Below, one piece after another: positions 1 to 7,048 of a stretch of DNA of 13,908 nucleotides (its first letter is position 1; each line of letters opens with the position of its first letter). The position numbers were made by a program, and so were the translations under genes. This stretch comes from Candidatus Cloacimonadota bacterium (GTDB taxonomy: Bacteria; Cloacimonadota; Cloacimonadia; Cloacimonadales; Cloacimonadaceae): positions 1 through 13,908 of the forward strand of contig JAAYQD010000242.1 in the NCBI GenBank assembly GCA_012519465.1. Direction: 5' to 3'. The notes beneath the pieces are model-generated. The model made no database searches. It worked only from the letters and a program-made list of their open reading frames with translations, and had not been told where the DNA came from.

Positions 1-99
1 AACCAACGCCATAGAACCCAGTATCTGGGCACTCACTTACAGCCCTTTATCCAATATCTGGAAGACGATCTCCCCTTTCTGAATAACCACATAGAGTAG
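1..99 (+). CDS. Possible 3' end of a plus-strand gene, cut by window edge
   Basis: An open frame runs from base 1 to a TAG stop at 97-99 and gives 32 residues, ending in PFLNNHIE. The composition (mixed aromatic, acidic and aliphatic residues) looks protein-like. A frame this short can be open by chance, and no start, ribosome site or recognisable motif lies inside the window. A terminator-like two-hairpin element follows at 249-293 on the same strand, which would suit a plus-strand gene ending here. I do not recognise the family. A transposase C-terminus is conceivable given the repeats next door, but nothing in the sequence shows it. Confidence 0.4.
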   Translation, partial: NQRHRTQYLGTHLQPFIQYLEDDLPFLNNHIE

Positions 100-144
100 T
101 TGCCTAACCCCTTATAATACTTCAGAGCCAAACTGGGCGCACGC

Positions 145-225
145 CTTGCCCATTAGCCACCCTTGTCTCACCCTTGTCTCACCCTTGTCGAGACAAGGGT
201 GAGACAAGGGTGGTTAACAGGCAAG
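145..225. repeat. Long hairpin built from 11-bp units
   Basis: Bases 157-180 and 190-213 are perfect inverted copies (24-bp stem, 9-base loop at 181-189). The arms consist of an 11-bp unit, acccttgtctc: three forward copies (159-169, 170-180, and a partial one at 181-189) followed by two inverted copies (190-200, 201-211). The pairing continues imperfectly outward through cttgcc at 145-150 and ggcaag at 220-225. There is no U-run after it on either strand, so it does not look like a simple terminator. It may be a repetitive extragenic palindrome or the relic of a small mobile repeat. Confidence 0.8.
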
Positions 226-248
226 AGGTGGGATAACAGTGCTTGTAC

Positions 249-293
249 CCCCTGGCTTTTAGCCGGGTGTTTCACCGGTTTTAACCGGTTTTA
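249..293 (+). terminator. Two-hairpin terminator-like element, plus-strand copy
   Basis: The first hairpin spans 251-267 (stem cctggct/agccggg). The second spans 274-289 (stem accggt/accggt, loop 280-283) and runs into TTTTA at 289-293. Hairpin plus U-run suggests an intrinsic terminator for transcripts coming from the left, such as the partial gene at 1-99. The second stem differs from the opposite copy at 472-487 by paired, compensating changes. Confidence 0.5.
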
Positions 294-467
294 TATCAAT
301 GACTTACTCCTTTTAAACACAGCATAAAACACAAAAACATCAATCTATATCAGGCTTCAAATCCAAATTCATGTAATTGGTTAATTCTGCAGTAAATTTA
401 TAGGCTTAAAACCGACCCGTTAAAGCCATTGTTGCCATGTTGTTACATACTTTTATTGTCGTGCTTC
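294..467. other. AT-rich spacer, no gene seen
   Basis: This is the interior between the two inverted terminator-like elements. I see no open frame with a ribosome site, no RNA gene and no clear promoter. Confidence 0.5.
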
Positions 468-512
468 AAAAACCGACCGAAGTCGGTGAAACGCCCGGCT
501 AAAAGCCAGGGG
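468..512 (-). terminator. Two-hairpin terminator-like element, minus-strand copy
   Basis: Read on the minus strand, the hairpin at 510-494 is followed by a second hairpin at 487-472 with stem accgac/gtcggt. Its loop ttcg is closed by C-G, the very stable UUCG tetraloop arrangement. A run of five T follows at 472-468. It lies downstream of the gpmA operon and could act as a second, backup terminator after the one at 563-599. Confidence 0.5.
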
Positions 513-562
513 ATACAAGGCATTAGCGAAGCCCTAACAACTAAAAACTAAAACTATCAACT

Positions 563-599
563 AAAAATGCGTGAACCCCAGCTCCGGAATTCACGCATT
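563..599 (-). terminator. Rho-independent terminator after gpmA
   Basis: A perfect 10-bp inverted repeat, aatgcgtgaa/ttcacgcatt, occupies 566-575 and 590-599. On the minus strand it ends in five T (567-563). It sits about 25 bases after the gpmA stop codon, the expected place for the operon terminator. Confidence 0.75.
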
Positions 600-624
600 G
601 CTTTATAGATATTGCTTTAAATCT

Positions 625-1374
625 TTATTTTGCTTTGCCTTGGGAAGCCACTGCCTGCTCGGCTGCAGCCACTTCTTCCTCGCTGGCAAGGTAATAACGC
701 TTCACCACGTTCAGGTCGTCATCAAATTCATAGATGAGGGGCATGCCCGTGGGGATATTGAGGCTCACGATATCCTCATCGCTGATATTATCCAGATATT
801 TAACGATGGCGCGCAGGCTGTTGCCATGGGCGCTGATGATCATTCTTACATTATTCTTCAGGTGTGGCACCACTTCTTCATTCCAAAATGGCAAAGCCCT
901 GGTGATGGTATCTTTCAATGATTCGCGAAGGGGAATTTGCTCTTTGGTGAGGTTTTTATAGCGGGGGTCTATGCCCGGATAACGCTCGTCCGTTTCCTCC
1001 AAATCTGGAGGCGGAACGTCAAAGCTCCTGCGCCACAGCATCACTTGTTCTTCGCCATATTTCTCGGCAGTTTCTGCCTTGTTAAATCCTTGCAATGCGC
1101 CATAATGCCTTTCGTTCAGCCTCCAATCGTTGATGATGGGCAGATACATTCTATCCATTTCGTCCAGAACAATCCAGAGGGTGCGAATGGCGCGTTTGAG
1201 CGTGCTGGTAAAGCAAAGGTCAAAATCAAAGCCTGCTTCTTTCAGTCGTTTTCCGGCATCATGCGCCTCTCTCAGCCCTTGTTCTGAGAGGTCTACATCC
1301 GTCCAACCTGTAAAGAGGTTTGCCTTGTTCCAAGTGCTTTCACCATGGCGCATCAAAACTATTTTTTTTGTCAT
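625..1374 (-). CDS. gpmA: 2,3-bisphosphoglycerate-dependent phosphoglycerate mutase
   Basis: Interconverts 3- and 2-phosphoglycerate in cytosolic glycolysis and gluconeogenesis, using a phosphohistidine enzyme primed by 2,3-bisphosphoglycerate. The 249 residues match the usual family length. Visible signature parts are LMRHGES at 7-13 with phospho-accepting H10, TSTLKRA around R61, the ERHYGALQG motif with E88, and SAHGNS with the second active-site H183. The C-terminal tail ([11 protein letters not shown], about 232-242) is also typical of the cofactor-dependent form. The start is fixed by AAGGAG about 7 bases upstream and by the ATGA overlap with the stop of the adenosyltransferase gene, so it is translated as the last gene of that operon. 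A hairpin-plus-U terminator follows. Identification is secure. Confidence 0.96.
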   Translation of the reverse strand: MTKKIVLMRHGESTWNKANLFTGWTDVDLSEQGLREAHDAGKRLKEAGFDFDLCFTSTLKRAIRTLWIVLDEMDRMYLPIINDWRLNERHYGALQGFNKAETAEKYGEEQVMLWRRSFDVPPPDLEETDERYPGIDPRYKNLTKEQIPLRESLKDTITRALPFWNEEVVPHLKNNVRMIISAHGNSLRAIVKYLDNISDEDIVSLNIPTGMPLIYEFDDDLNVVKRYYLASEEEVAAAEQAVASQGKAK

Positions 1375-1931
1375 TTTATTTCTCCTTCACATCCGGGGAT
1401 ATCCGGATTGGTTTTATAGTTGATTTTCCCGGCACGATGTTCCAGATAGCGTGCCATTATAAAAAAGAGATCAGACAGCCGGTTTACCAGCATCATCAAT
1501 TGTTCATCCACCGCTTCTTTGCGGTTGAGGGCTATCAGGCGCCGTTCCGCACGCCGCGCAATGGTGCGGCAGATATCCAGCCTGGCAGAAGAAACGCATG
1601 CGCCCGGTATCACAAAACCCTTTAGCGGCGTCTCTTTTTCCAGTTCATGGATGAGTGTTGTCACGCTCTCAACATCTTTTGGGCAGATGGGATGCTGATA
1701 CTCTTGCTGGATAGTGGCAAGCTGCCCCATAGCGCGATACAATAGATTCTGAATGCCTCGCAGATGCCCCACCAGTTTGTCATCATCCACATGATGGCAG
1801 GCGTCTCCCACAAAGGCATCCAACTCGTCCAGGGTGCCATAGGCTTCCACCCTCAATTCATCTTTCCACACTCTCTGCCCGCTATACAGCGAGGTTTGCC
1901 CTTTGTCTCCAGTTTTGGTGGTAATACTCAT
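1371..1931 (-). CDS. PduO-type cob(I)alamin adenosyltransferase
   Basis: Transfers the adenosyl group of ATP to cob(I)alamin or related corrinoids, giving coenzyme B12. The 186 residues carry the family's N-terminal ATP-binding motif [14 protein letters not shown] (5-18), the [10 protein letters not shown] helix (about 122-131) whose arginines bind ATP phosphates, and NRLSDLFF (about 149-156). This is the PduO/MmaB/YvqK class, not the CobA/BtuR class. In fermenters it commonly serves adenosylcobalamin mutases such as methylmalonyl-CoA mutase, but no such enzyme lies in this window. Its start overlaps the ridA stop, and its own stop overlaps the gpmA start, both as ATGA, which points to coupled translation. 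Confidence 0.93.
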   Translation of the reverse strand: MSITTKTGDKGQTSLYSGQRVWKDELRVEAYGTLDELDAFVGDACHHVDDDKLVGHLRGIQNLLYRAMGQLATIQQEYQHPICPKDVESVTTLIHELEKETPLKGFVIPGACVSSARLDICRTIARRAERRLIALNRKEAVDEQLMMLVNRLSDLFFIMARYLEHRAGKINYKTNPDIPGCEGEIK

Positions 1932-2305
1932 GAGGGGCGCACCGCGATCAGGGAAATCTCCACCAATCCATCTTTGGGCAGTCTTGCCACCTCGATGGCT
2001 TCCCGGGCTGGAAAGGGCTCTGTAAAATGAGTGGCATAGATTGCGTTCAGCCTGGCAAAATCGTTCATATCCTGCAGGAATACACTCACCTTCACCACGT
2101 TATCAAACCCCAGCCCCGCCTCTTTGAGGATGGCTTCCAGGCTCTTGAACACACGCCTTGCCTGTGCTTCGAAGCCTTCTTCCATCTCTTGTGTTTCAGG
2201 ATTTATCCCCAATTGACCGGAGATAAAGAGGATGTTTCCGCTCATTGCCGCCTGGGAGTAGGGTCCCACGGCTGCTGCTGCCAAAGTTGTGGAAATCGCT
2301 TTCAT
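1928..2305 (-). CDS. ridA: RidA-family reactive enamine/imine deaminase
   Basis: RidA proteins hydrolyse reactive 2-aminoacrylate and similar enamine/imine intermediates released by PLP enzymes, and so protect other enzymes. They work as cytosolic trimers. I chose the start at 2305, giving 125 residues (MKAISTTLAAAAVGPYSQ), because an AAAGGAG site sits about 7 bases upstream and this is the family's usual length. A longer frame to 2368 would run back into the upstream HisRS-like gene. Family features are VGPYSQA (13-19), ISGQLGINPETQ (28-39), the catalytic arginine R101 in FPAREAIEVA, and the VEI segment with E116. It overlaps the next gene by ATGA and follows the HisRS-like stop by 22 bases. 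Confidence 0.93.
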   Translation of the reverse strand: MKAISTTLAAAAVGPYSQAAMSGNILFISGQLGINPETQEMEEGFEAQARRVFKSLEAILKEAGLGFDNVVKVSVFLQDMNDFARLNAIYATHFTEPFPAREAIEVARLPKDGLVEISLIAVRPS

Positions 2306-2327
2306 TTCAGCTCCTTTGTTTTCTATA

Positions 2328-3635
2328 TCATTCATTATTGATGGCTTTGCGTGCCACCAATACAGCATTGGATATATCCGAGAGAGGGATATATTCCTGA
2401 TGCTCTTTGATCAGATTATAAAGCAGGATCTTGCCATCACGGATGTTTTGATCCCGGATGGCAAATAGCAGGCTACAGCCCTTGCGCTTTGCCCGCTGCA
2501 TCTGCTGTGACAGCTCATCGCCATTGATGCCAAATACGGTTCTCACACCCAAGGCGTGCAGCTCGTGAGTGATCTGTAACAGCATCATATCCATGGAGCT
2601 GGATTCCGCAAAGAGATACACGGCAAAGGTGCCATTTTGGGGTTCATAGACGCTGCGCTGTTTCAGGATGTCAAAGATGGTATCCATATCCAGATAAAAG
2701 CCCACGGCAGGCATGCTTTTGCCCGTGATCTGCTCTGATAGCTCATCATATCTGCCGCCGCCGCCAATGATGATCTCATTATCGCCCTGTCCCAATACAA
2801 AGTCAAACACAGTGCCATTATAATAGGAAAAGTTCTTGTACAAAAATGGATCCATGCGGTAGCTATGCCCCAGATTGGCCTGTATCTTTTTCAGCTTCAC
2901 AAAGTCAGCATTGCAGCTATCACACAGATAGTCCGTGATTTTGGGACCCTGGCTGAGGATTTGTAAACACTTTGGATCTTCACAGCGTCTGCGCTCAAGG
3001 GGATTAACGCTCAGTTTGGCAAAGCAATCCACACACAGCTCGCTTTCACACTCTGCCAAGAATTTGCGCATCTCCTTGATAAATTCCTGCCGGCAGCCTT
3101 TGCAGCCAAAGTTATTCAGCTTCAGCGTCACTTCACCCAATCCCAGGGATTTGCAAAGCCTGATCCCCAAGGAGATCACCTCACTTTCGCTGAGGATGCT
3201 GCTGCCGCCCAATAGCTCCACTCCCAATTGATAAAACTCTTGCGGTTTACCCTGTGGGTCTTTGCGGAACATGGGACCATGATAATACAATCTATGCAGT
3301 TCGTCTTCGGCAAGGTATTGGGCTGCATAATCCAGCACGCTGATGGTTCCTTCCGGACGCAGTGATATCGTGGATTGATCGTTATCCACAGCGCAGAGGG
3401 TGAGCGTGTCATCCACTGCCTCTCCCGTCTGGAATTTGTCTTTTGGTGCTGAGATACCCCGGTTGATTATCTTAAAATCCTGCAATATGGAAAGGCGGAT
3501 TTCCTCATAATCATACAGGGCAAGCACCTGATCTATTTCACTTTCAATCATCTTCCAGCGCCACACATCGGCAGGCATGAAGTGATGAAAGTTGTAGCTA
3601 TGTTCGGGCATTAAATCTCCGTTTTTTAGATTCAT
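2328..3635 (-). CDS. Histidyl-tRNA synthetase-like protein with altered active-site motifs
   Basis: Class II synthetase-like protein, 435 residues from the chosen ATG at 3635, which has AAGGAG 6 bases upstream; an ATG at 3611 is possible. Seen: SLRPEGTISV (91-100), motif-2-like FRKDPQGKPQEFYQ (123-136), a region of cysteine pairs (178/181, 201/204, 218/223, 238/241) like that of zinc-type bacterial HisRS, the motif-3-like GGGGRYDEL (291-299), and a C-terminal anticodon-binding-like domain (about 335-430). Odd: the HisRS signature RGLDYY is replaced by KNFSYY (267-272), losing the catalytic arginine, and the motif-2 loop is about two residues short. It may be a divergent HisRS, a paralogue with a regulatory or moonlighting role, or a HisZ-like protein. 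HisZ usually lacks the C-terminal domain, and no his genes are adjacent. First gene of the ridA operon. Confidence 0.8.
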   Translation of the reverse strand: MNLKNGDLMPEHSYNFHHFMPADVWRWKMIESEIDQVLALYDYEEIRLSILQDFKIINRGISAPKDKFQTGEAVDDTLTLCAVDNDQSTISLRPEGTISVLDYAAQYLAEDELHRLYYHGPMFRKDPQGKPQEFYQLGVELLGGSSILSESEVISLGIRLCKSLGLGEVTLKLNNFGCKGCRQEFIKEMRKFLAECESELCVDCFAKLSVNPLERRRCEDPKCLQILSQGPKITDYLCDSCNADFVKLKKIQANLGHSYRMDPFLYKNFSYYNGTVFDFVLGQGDNEIIIGGGGRYDELSEQITGKSMPAVGFYLDMDTIFDILKQRSVYEPQNGTFAVYLFAESSSMDMMLLQITHELHALGVRTVFGINGDELSQQMQRAKRKGCSLLFAIRDQNIRDGKILLYNLIKEHQEYIPLSDISNAVLVARKAINNE

Positions 3636-3641
3636 GACTCT

Positions 3642-3660
3642 CCTTATGAAATACATAAGG
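3642..3660 (-). promoter_or_regulatory. Small hairpin covering the ribosome site of the HisRS-like gene
   Basis: A perfect 7-bp inverted repeat, ccttatg/cataagg with a 5-base loop (3649-3653), lies just upstream of the start at 3635. Its 3' arm on the transcript contains the AAGG of the AAGGAG ribosome site. Folding could partly mask the site. A TTGACA sits at 3666-3671 on the minus strand. A -10 at normal spacing would fall inside this hairpin, almost on the start codon, so I do not call a promoter. Confidence 0.35.
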
Positions 3661-3700
3661 TTTTCTGTCAATGGAAATTAGTTTTATGCGATTGCAATCT

Positions 3701-6700
3701 TCAAGGCTTGAAGGAGGTAAATGGCTGTGAGATATTCCTGCGGCGCTCAAAGAGGGCAGCCATCTTGATATCAAGCTCAGAAATGGCAGGACGCACCACG
3801 TTATCCAGATCAGCAGGATTCACGCTATCAGGATCAAATACAGGATAGGGCTTGCCTTTCAGCTCTTCTATCAGCTCGTCTGCCATGGCATTCCAGGGGT
3901 TTATATCAGCCAGGGCAGGCGTGATCCAGCCCAGCTCGTAAAATACTTTCAAGAGTTCACACAGCTTGTTGCTCTTGGCAGGATCGTGGAAAAAGCTAAC
4001 CGCTCCATAATTGCCAAGCATACTGGCGCTTATCTCCAGATACGACACCTGTGGCAAGAGGAGATCTGCGCGGGAATTGTCATCCTCAAAATGCTGGATG
4101 CTCACCTGGAAGGAAAGACAATCCTCATCTCTCAGCTTGGCGCCCCACACCATCACAAAATCGGCTGGTTCGGCAGGGGCAAAGCTGGGTTCGATGGCTA
4201 TCAAGCCACCCAAATTGGGATGATGGGTACCCACCATGATATTGCGCGGAAAGTCTTCACTATCCTTCGCCAGCTTCCACACCTGCCAGGCGCCGCGGGT
4301 GCTGATGCGGTTGATATTATACAGATAAAGGCGTTTGCCACCTGGGGGCAGCTCCTCTATGGTGTCATATTTGGCATCCACAAATCTGAGCCACGGAGCC
4401 TGGGAATCTCCCACAAATATCAGCTTCTTGCCCTTGCGCTGCCTCAGCCTCAGCATGGTGCGCAATACCAAATCCACCTCATCACACACTATGTATTCGT
4501 CATACTCGTCCAAACGCCCATACGGCTGGGGATCAGGGCTCACAAAGTAAGACGCCTTGCCCAGATGCAGGATGGAGGCATCCGCCCGCAACACGGCATT
4601 GGCATTTTCCGCCGCCTTTTTGGCTATCAGCATTTCCTCCGTGGTGATATCTGGTGAAATCTCAAAACGCATCGTTTTTGCCTGCGCTGCCTTGGCTCTG
4701 ATCAATTCCCTGGCTTCTCGCCAACTGATATCCTTCCACACGCTTCCCTCACGCAGGCGCGGCTGTTTCAATCTGTTGGGTGCAATCAGCGCCTGCCAGC
4801 CAAAACGTCCGTTAAAGCAGAGGTTACGCCCGTTAAAACGCTGCAAATCGTCTTCATCCGGAGTCTCAATCAGGGTGGGCACACCGCTTTGCGTTTCCAC
4901 CTTGATATAGCAGCCACTGCCGCACAAGCCACAGTTTTGCACCGTTTCATCTTTGGTAAGAGGATTCAGCTTGTAGTGGGCATTGCGCTCTGCCAAAGCG
5001 CCCACGGGGCATACGGCGATGCATTTGCCACAGCTTTCACAGGTGGTCTGGGTAAGGGATTGTCCAAACTCTGGAACCACCACAGCGGCAAAACCACGGT
5101 GGATAAAGCCCAAGACCGCCGGCCCCTGTATCTCGGCACAGGTGCGCAGACAGCGAGCACAGTTGATACATTTATTGGTATCACGCAGTATATAGGGATG
5201 GGTGTGATCGATGGGGTGCTTGTTGATGCTGCCGGGGAAGTTGAGCGCATCCACCTCATACTCGGTACAATACTCCCTCAGGGCACAGGTTTCATTGATC
5301 TGGCATCCACATTCCAAACAGCGGGATGCTTCGCTGCGTGCCTGATATTCGCTAAAGCCCAGCTCCACCTCTTCAAAGGTGCTCACAGCCTTGGGCAGGG
5401 GCAATTCCGGCATCTTGATCCGCTCTATCTGGCGATAAATTTCATATTCCGTGGTGGAGATATCTTCTATGCGATAGCCCTTTTTGGAGTCAAATTCAGC
5501 ACGTCGCGGCTGGATGGGCTGCCCTTTCAGATATCTGTCAATGGCTTCCGCTGCCGCTCTTCCATCTGCAATGGCTTCAATGGCGGTGGCGGCTCCACGG
5601 CGGAAATCTCCGCCTGCAAACACATTATCCAAGCCCGTGTACATGCTCTTTTCATCGGATACCACCGTTTGCCAGCGGCTTAAGGGGATGATCTGACCGT
5701 CAATCTTGTTTTCCTCTTCGGCAAAGAGATCAACCTCCGGCACCTGCGAGATGGCGGCTATAATGGAATCAAATTCTTCATTAAAAAAGTCACCCGTGGG
5801 TTCTGGACGCCTGCGTCCGCTGGAATCCGGCTCACCCAATTTCATCTTTTCTATCACCACGTTGGTCAGCTTGCCTGCATCCCCCAGATACTCCACTGGG
5901 TTGGAGAGGAAGTGAAACTGTACGCCTTCCTGGGCAGCGGCATCTATTTCAAAGGATTCCGCCGGCATCTCTTCCCGGGTGCGGCGATAGATCACCGATA
6001 CTTCACAGCCCAGCCTGATAGCGGTACGGGCACAATCGATGGCGGTATTGCCGCCGCCCACCACCGCCACCTTTTTCCCCAAGTGTGGGGTATCGCCCAT
6101 GGCGTGTGCTTTCAAAAAGTCCACACCCAAGTGGCAGCCTTGCAAATCGCTGCCTTTCACCGGCATGGGTACAGCCTTCTGGGCACCAATTGCCACATAC
6201 ACGGCGTCATAACTTTTGCTAAGCTCAGCCAAATACACGTCTTTGCCAAGGCAGATGCCATAATCTATCTGCATCCCATTCAGGCACATCAGATCTATTT
6301 CCGCATCCAATATCTCTTTGGGCAGGCGATATTCCGGGATGCCATAGCGTAGCCAGCCACCCGCCTGGGGAGCAGCCTCAAACACGCGCACTTCATGGCC
6401 ATTATTGGTAAGATAATATCCGCAGGTAAGCCCCGAGGGTCCGGCTCCGATGATGGCAATCCTCTTGCCCGTGGGCTCTTCTTTTGCCGGCACATAGTTC
6501 CACACATCGCCCAAGTCTTCATCTGCGGCATAACGCTTTAGCTGGCGGATGGCTACGGAATCTTCCACTATCTGGCGTCTGCACTCCTGCTCACAAAATG
6601 CAGGACACACCCTGCCTATGGATAGGGGCATGGGCAAAGTGTCTTTGATCACCTTCACCGCATCATGGTATTGACCGTTGGCTATCAGGGATACATAGCT

Positions 6701-7039
6701 TTGTACGTCCACATGATCAGGGCACGCCAGCTTGCAGGGAGCTTCACAATCTGCATAGTGATTGGAGATCAACAGTTCCAGCGCCATCTTGCGCGCGGCA
6801 TGGATATCCTCGCTATCGGTCACTATCTCCATCCCCGGGCTCACCATGGTTCCGCATGAGGTCACAAAGCCCTTGCGCCCCTTTACCTCCACGGCACACA
6901 CCCAGCAGGAGCCATAAGGATTGAGCTCGTCATCATGACACAATGTGGGGATTTGTATCCCTTCCTTTCTTGCCAGATCCAGGATGCTGATGCCCTCTTC
7001 AGTCTCTATCTTTTTCCCGTTCAAAATCACTTCAATCAT
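3701..7039 (-). CDS. Fused NuoG-like / GltD-like iron-sulfur flavoprotein subunit (BfuA-type)
   Basis: A 1112-residue cytosolic redox subunit. Domains in order: NuoG/HydA-type [2Fe-2S] (C34, C45, C48, C62); GltD/NfnB-type Fe-S domain (C98, C102, C106, C145, C149, C153); FAD site GAGPSG (198-203); NAD(P) site GGGNTA (328-333) with YRRTREEMPA, which suggests NADP(H); second FAD motif AGGDFRRGAATA (475-486); two [4Fe-4S] sites (C624/627/630/634 and C667/670/673/677); an Fe-S motif of the molybdopterin-oxidoreductase N-terminus (C703, C706, C710, C741); and a shortened, degenerate remainder to the end. No catalytic Cys or selenocysteine follows that motif, so it is not a formate dehydrogenase, and no H-cluster motif is present. 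With the NuoF- and NuoE-like genes it should form a BfuABC/NfnABC-like complex exchanging electrons among NADH, ferredoxin and NADP(H). AGGAG precedes the ATG, 9 bases after the upstream stop. Confidence 0.87.
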   Translation of the reverse strand: MIEVILNGKKIETEEGISILDLARKEGIQIPTLCHDDELNPYGSCWVCAVEVKGRKGFVTSCGTMVSPGMEIVTDSEDIHAARKMALELLISNHYADCEAPCKLACPDHVDVQSYVSLIANGQYHDAVKVIKDTLPMPLSIGRVCPAFCEQECRRQIVEDSVAIRQLKRYAADEDLGDVWNYVPAKEEPTGKRIAIIGAGPSGLTCGYYLTNNGHEVRVFEAAPQAGGWLRYGIPEYRLPKEILDAEIDLMCLNGMQIDYGICLGKDVYLAELSKSYDAVYVAIGAQKAVPMPVKGSDLQGCHLGVDFLKAHAMGDTPHLGKKVAVVGGGNTAIDCARTAIRLGCEVSVIYRRTREEMPAESFEIDAAAQEGVQFHFLSNPVEYLGDAGKLTNVVIEKMKLGEPDSSGRRRPEPTGDFFNEEFDSIIAAISQVPEVDLFAEEENKIDGQIIPLSRWQTVVSDEKSMYTGLDNVFAGGDFRRGAATAIEAIADGRAAAEAIDRYLKGQPIQPRRAEFDSKKGYRIEDISTTEYEIYRQIERIKMPELPLPKAVSTFEEVELGFSEYQARSEASRCLECGCQINETCALREYCTEYEVDALNFPGSINKHPIDHTHPYILRDTNKCINCARCLRTCAEIQGPAVLGFIHRGFAAVVVPEFGQSLTQTTCESCGKCIAVCPVGALAERNAHYKLNPLTKDETVQNCGLCGSGCYIKVETQSGVPTLIETPDEDDLQRFNGRNLCFNGRFGWQALIAPNRLKQPRLREGSVWKDISWREARELIRAKAAQAKTMRFEISPDITTEEMLIAKKAAENANAVLRADASILHLGKASYFVSPDPQPYGRLDEYDEYIVCDEVDLVLRTMLRLRQRKGKKLIFVGDSQAPWLRFVDAKYDTIEELPPGGKRLYLYNINRISTRGAWQVWKLAKDSEDFPRNIMVGTHHPNLGGLIAIEPSFAPAEPADFVMVWGAKLRDEDCLSFQVSIQHFEDDNSRADLLLPQVSYLEISASMLGNYGAVSFFHDPAKSNKLCELLKVFYELGWITPALADINPWNAMADELIEELKGKPYPVFDPDSVNPADLDNVVRPAISELDIKMAALFERRRNISQPFTSFKP

Positions 7040-7048
7040 TGTCTTCTC

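Larger units (their letters stand above)
242..519. repeat. 278-bp segment bounded by 36-bp inverted repeats
   Basis: The left arm 242-277 and right arm 484-519 are inverted copies with 34 of 36 positions identical; the mismatches are at 248/513 and 268/493. The shared core holds its own hairpin, cctggct-ttt-agccggg (251-267 and 494-510). The about 205 bases between the arms are AT-rich and show no gene. The layout fits either a MITE-like element or, more likely in my view, two copies of one palindromic 3'-end element facing each other at the ends of two convergent transcripts. I see no target-site duplication. Confidence 0.75.

Noticed and set aside
157..213. CRISPR-like array
   Set aside because: The units are 11 bp, contiguous and partly inverted, with no spacers.
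2306..2368. Longer N-terminus for RidA starting at 2368
   Set aside because: The extra 21 residues are not RidA-like, overlap the HisRS-like gene, and the AAAGGAG site fits the start at 2305.
4889..5683. A 264-residue plus-strand open frame
   Set aside because: Lies wholly antisense to the NuoG/GltD-like gene, whose cysteine and nucleotide-binding motifs are intact; no ribosome site or family features. The same applies to 3986-4657, 6935-7846 and 7967-8743 on the plus strand.
3701..7039. Formate dehydrogenase or [FeFe] hydrogenase catalytic subunit
   Set aside because: The molybdopterin-type domain is shortened with no active-site Cys/Sec after the Fe-S motif, and no H-cluster cysteine motifs are present.
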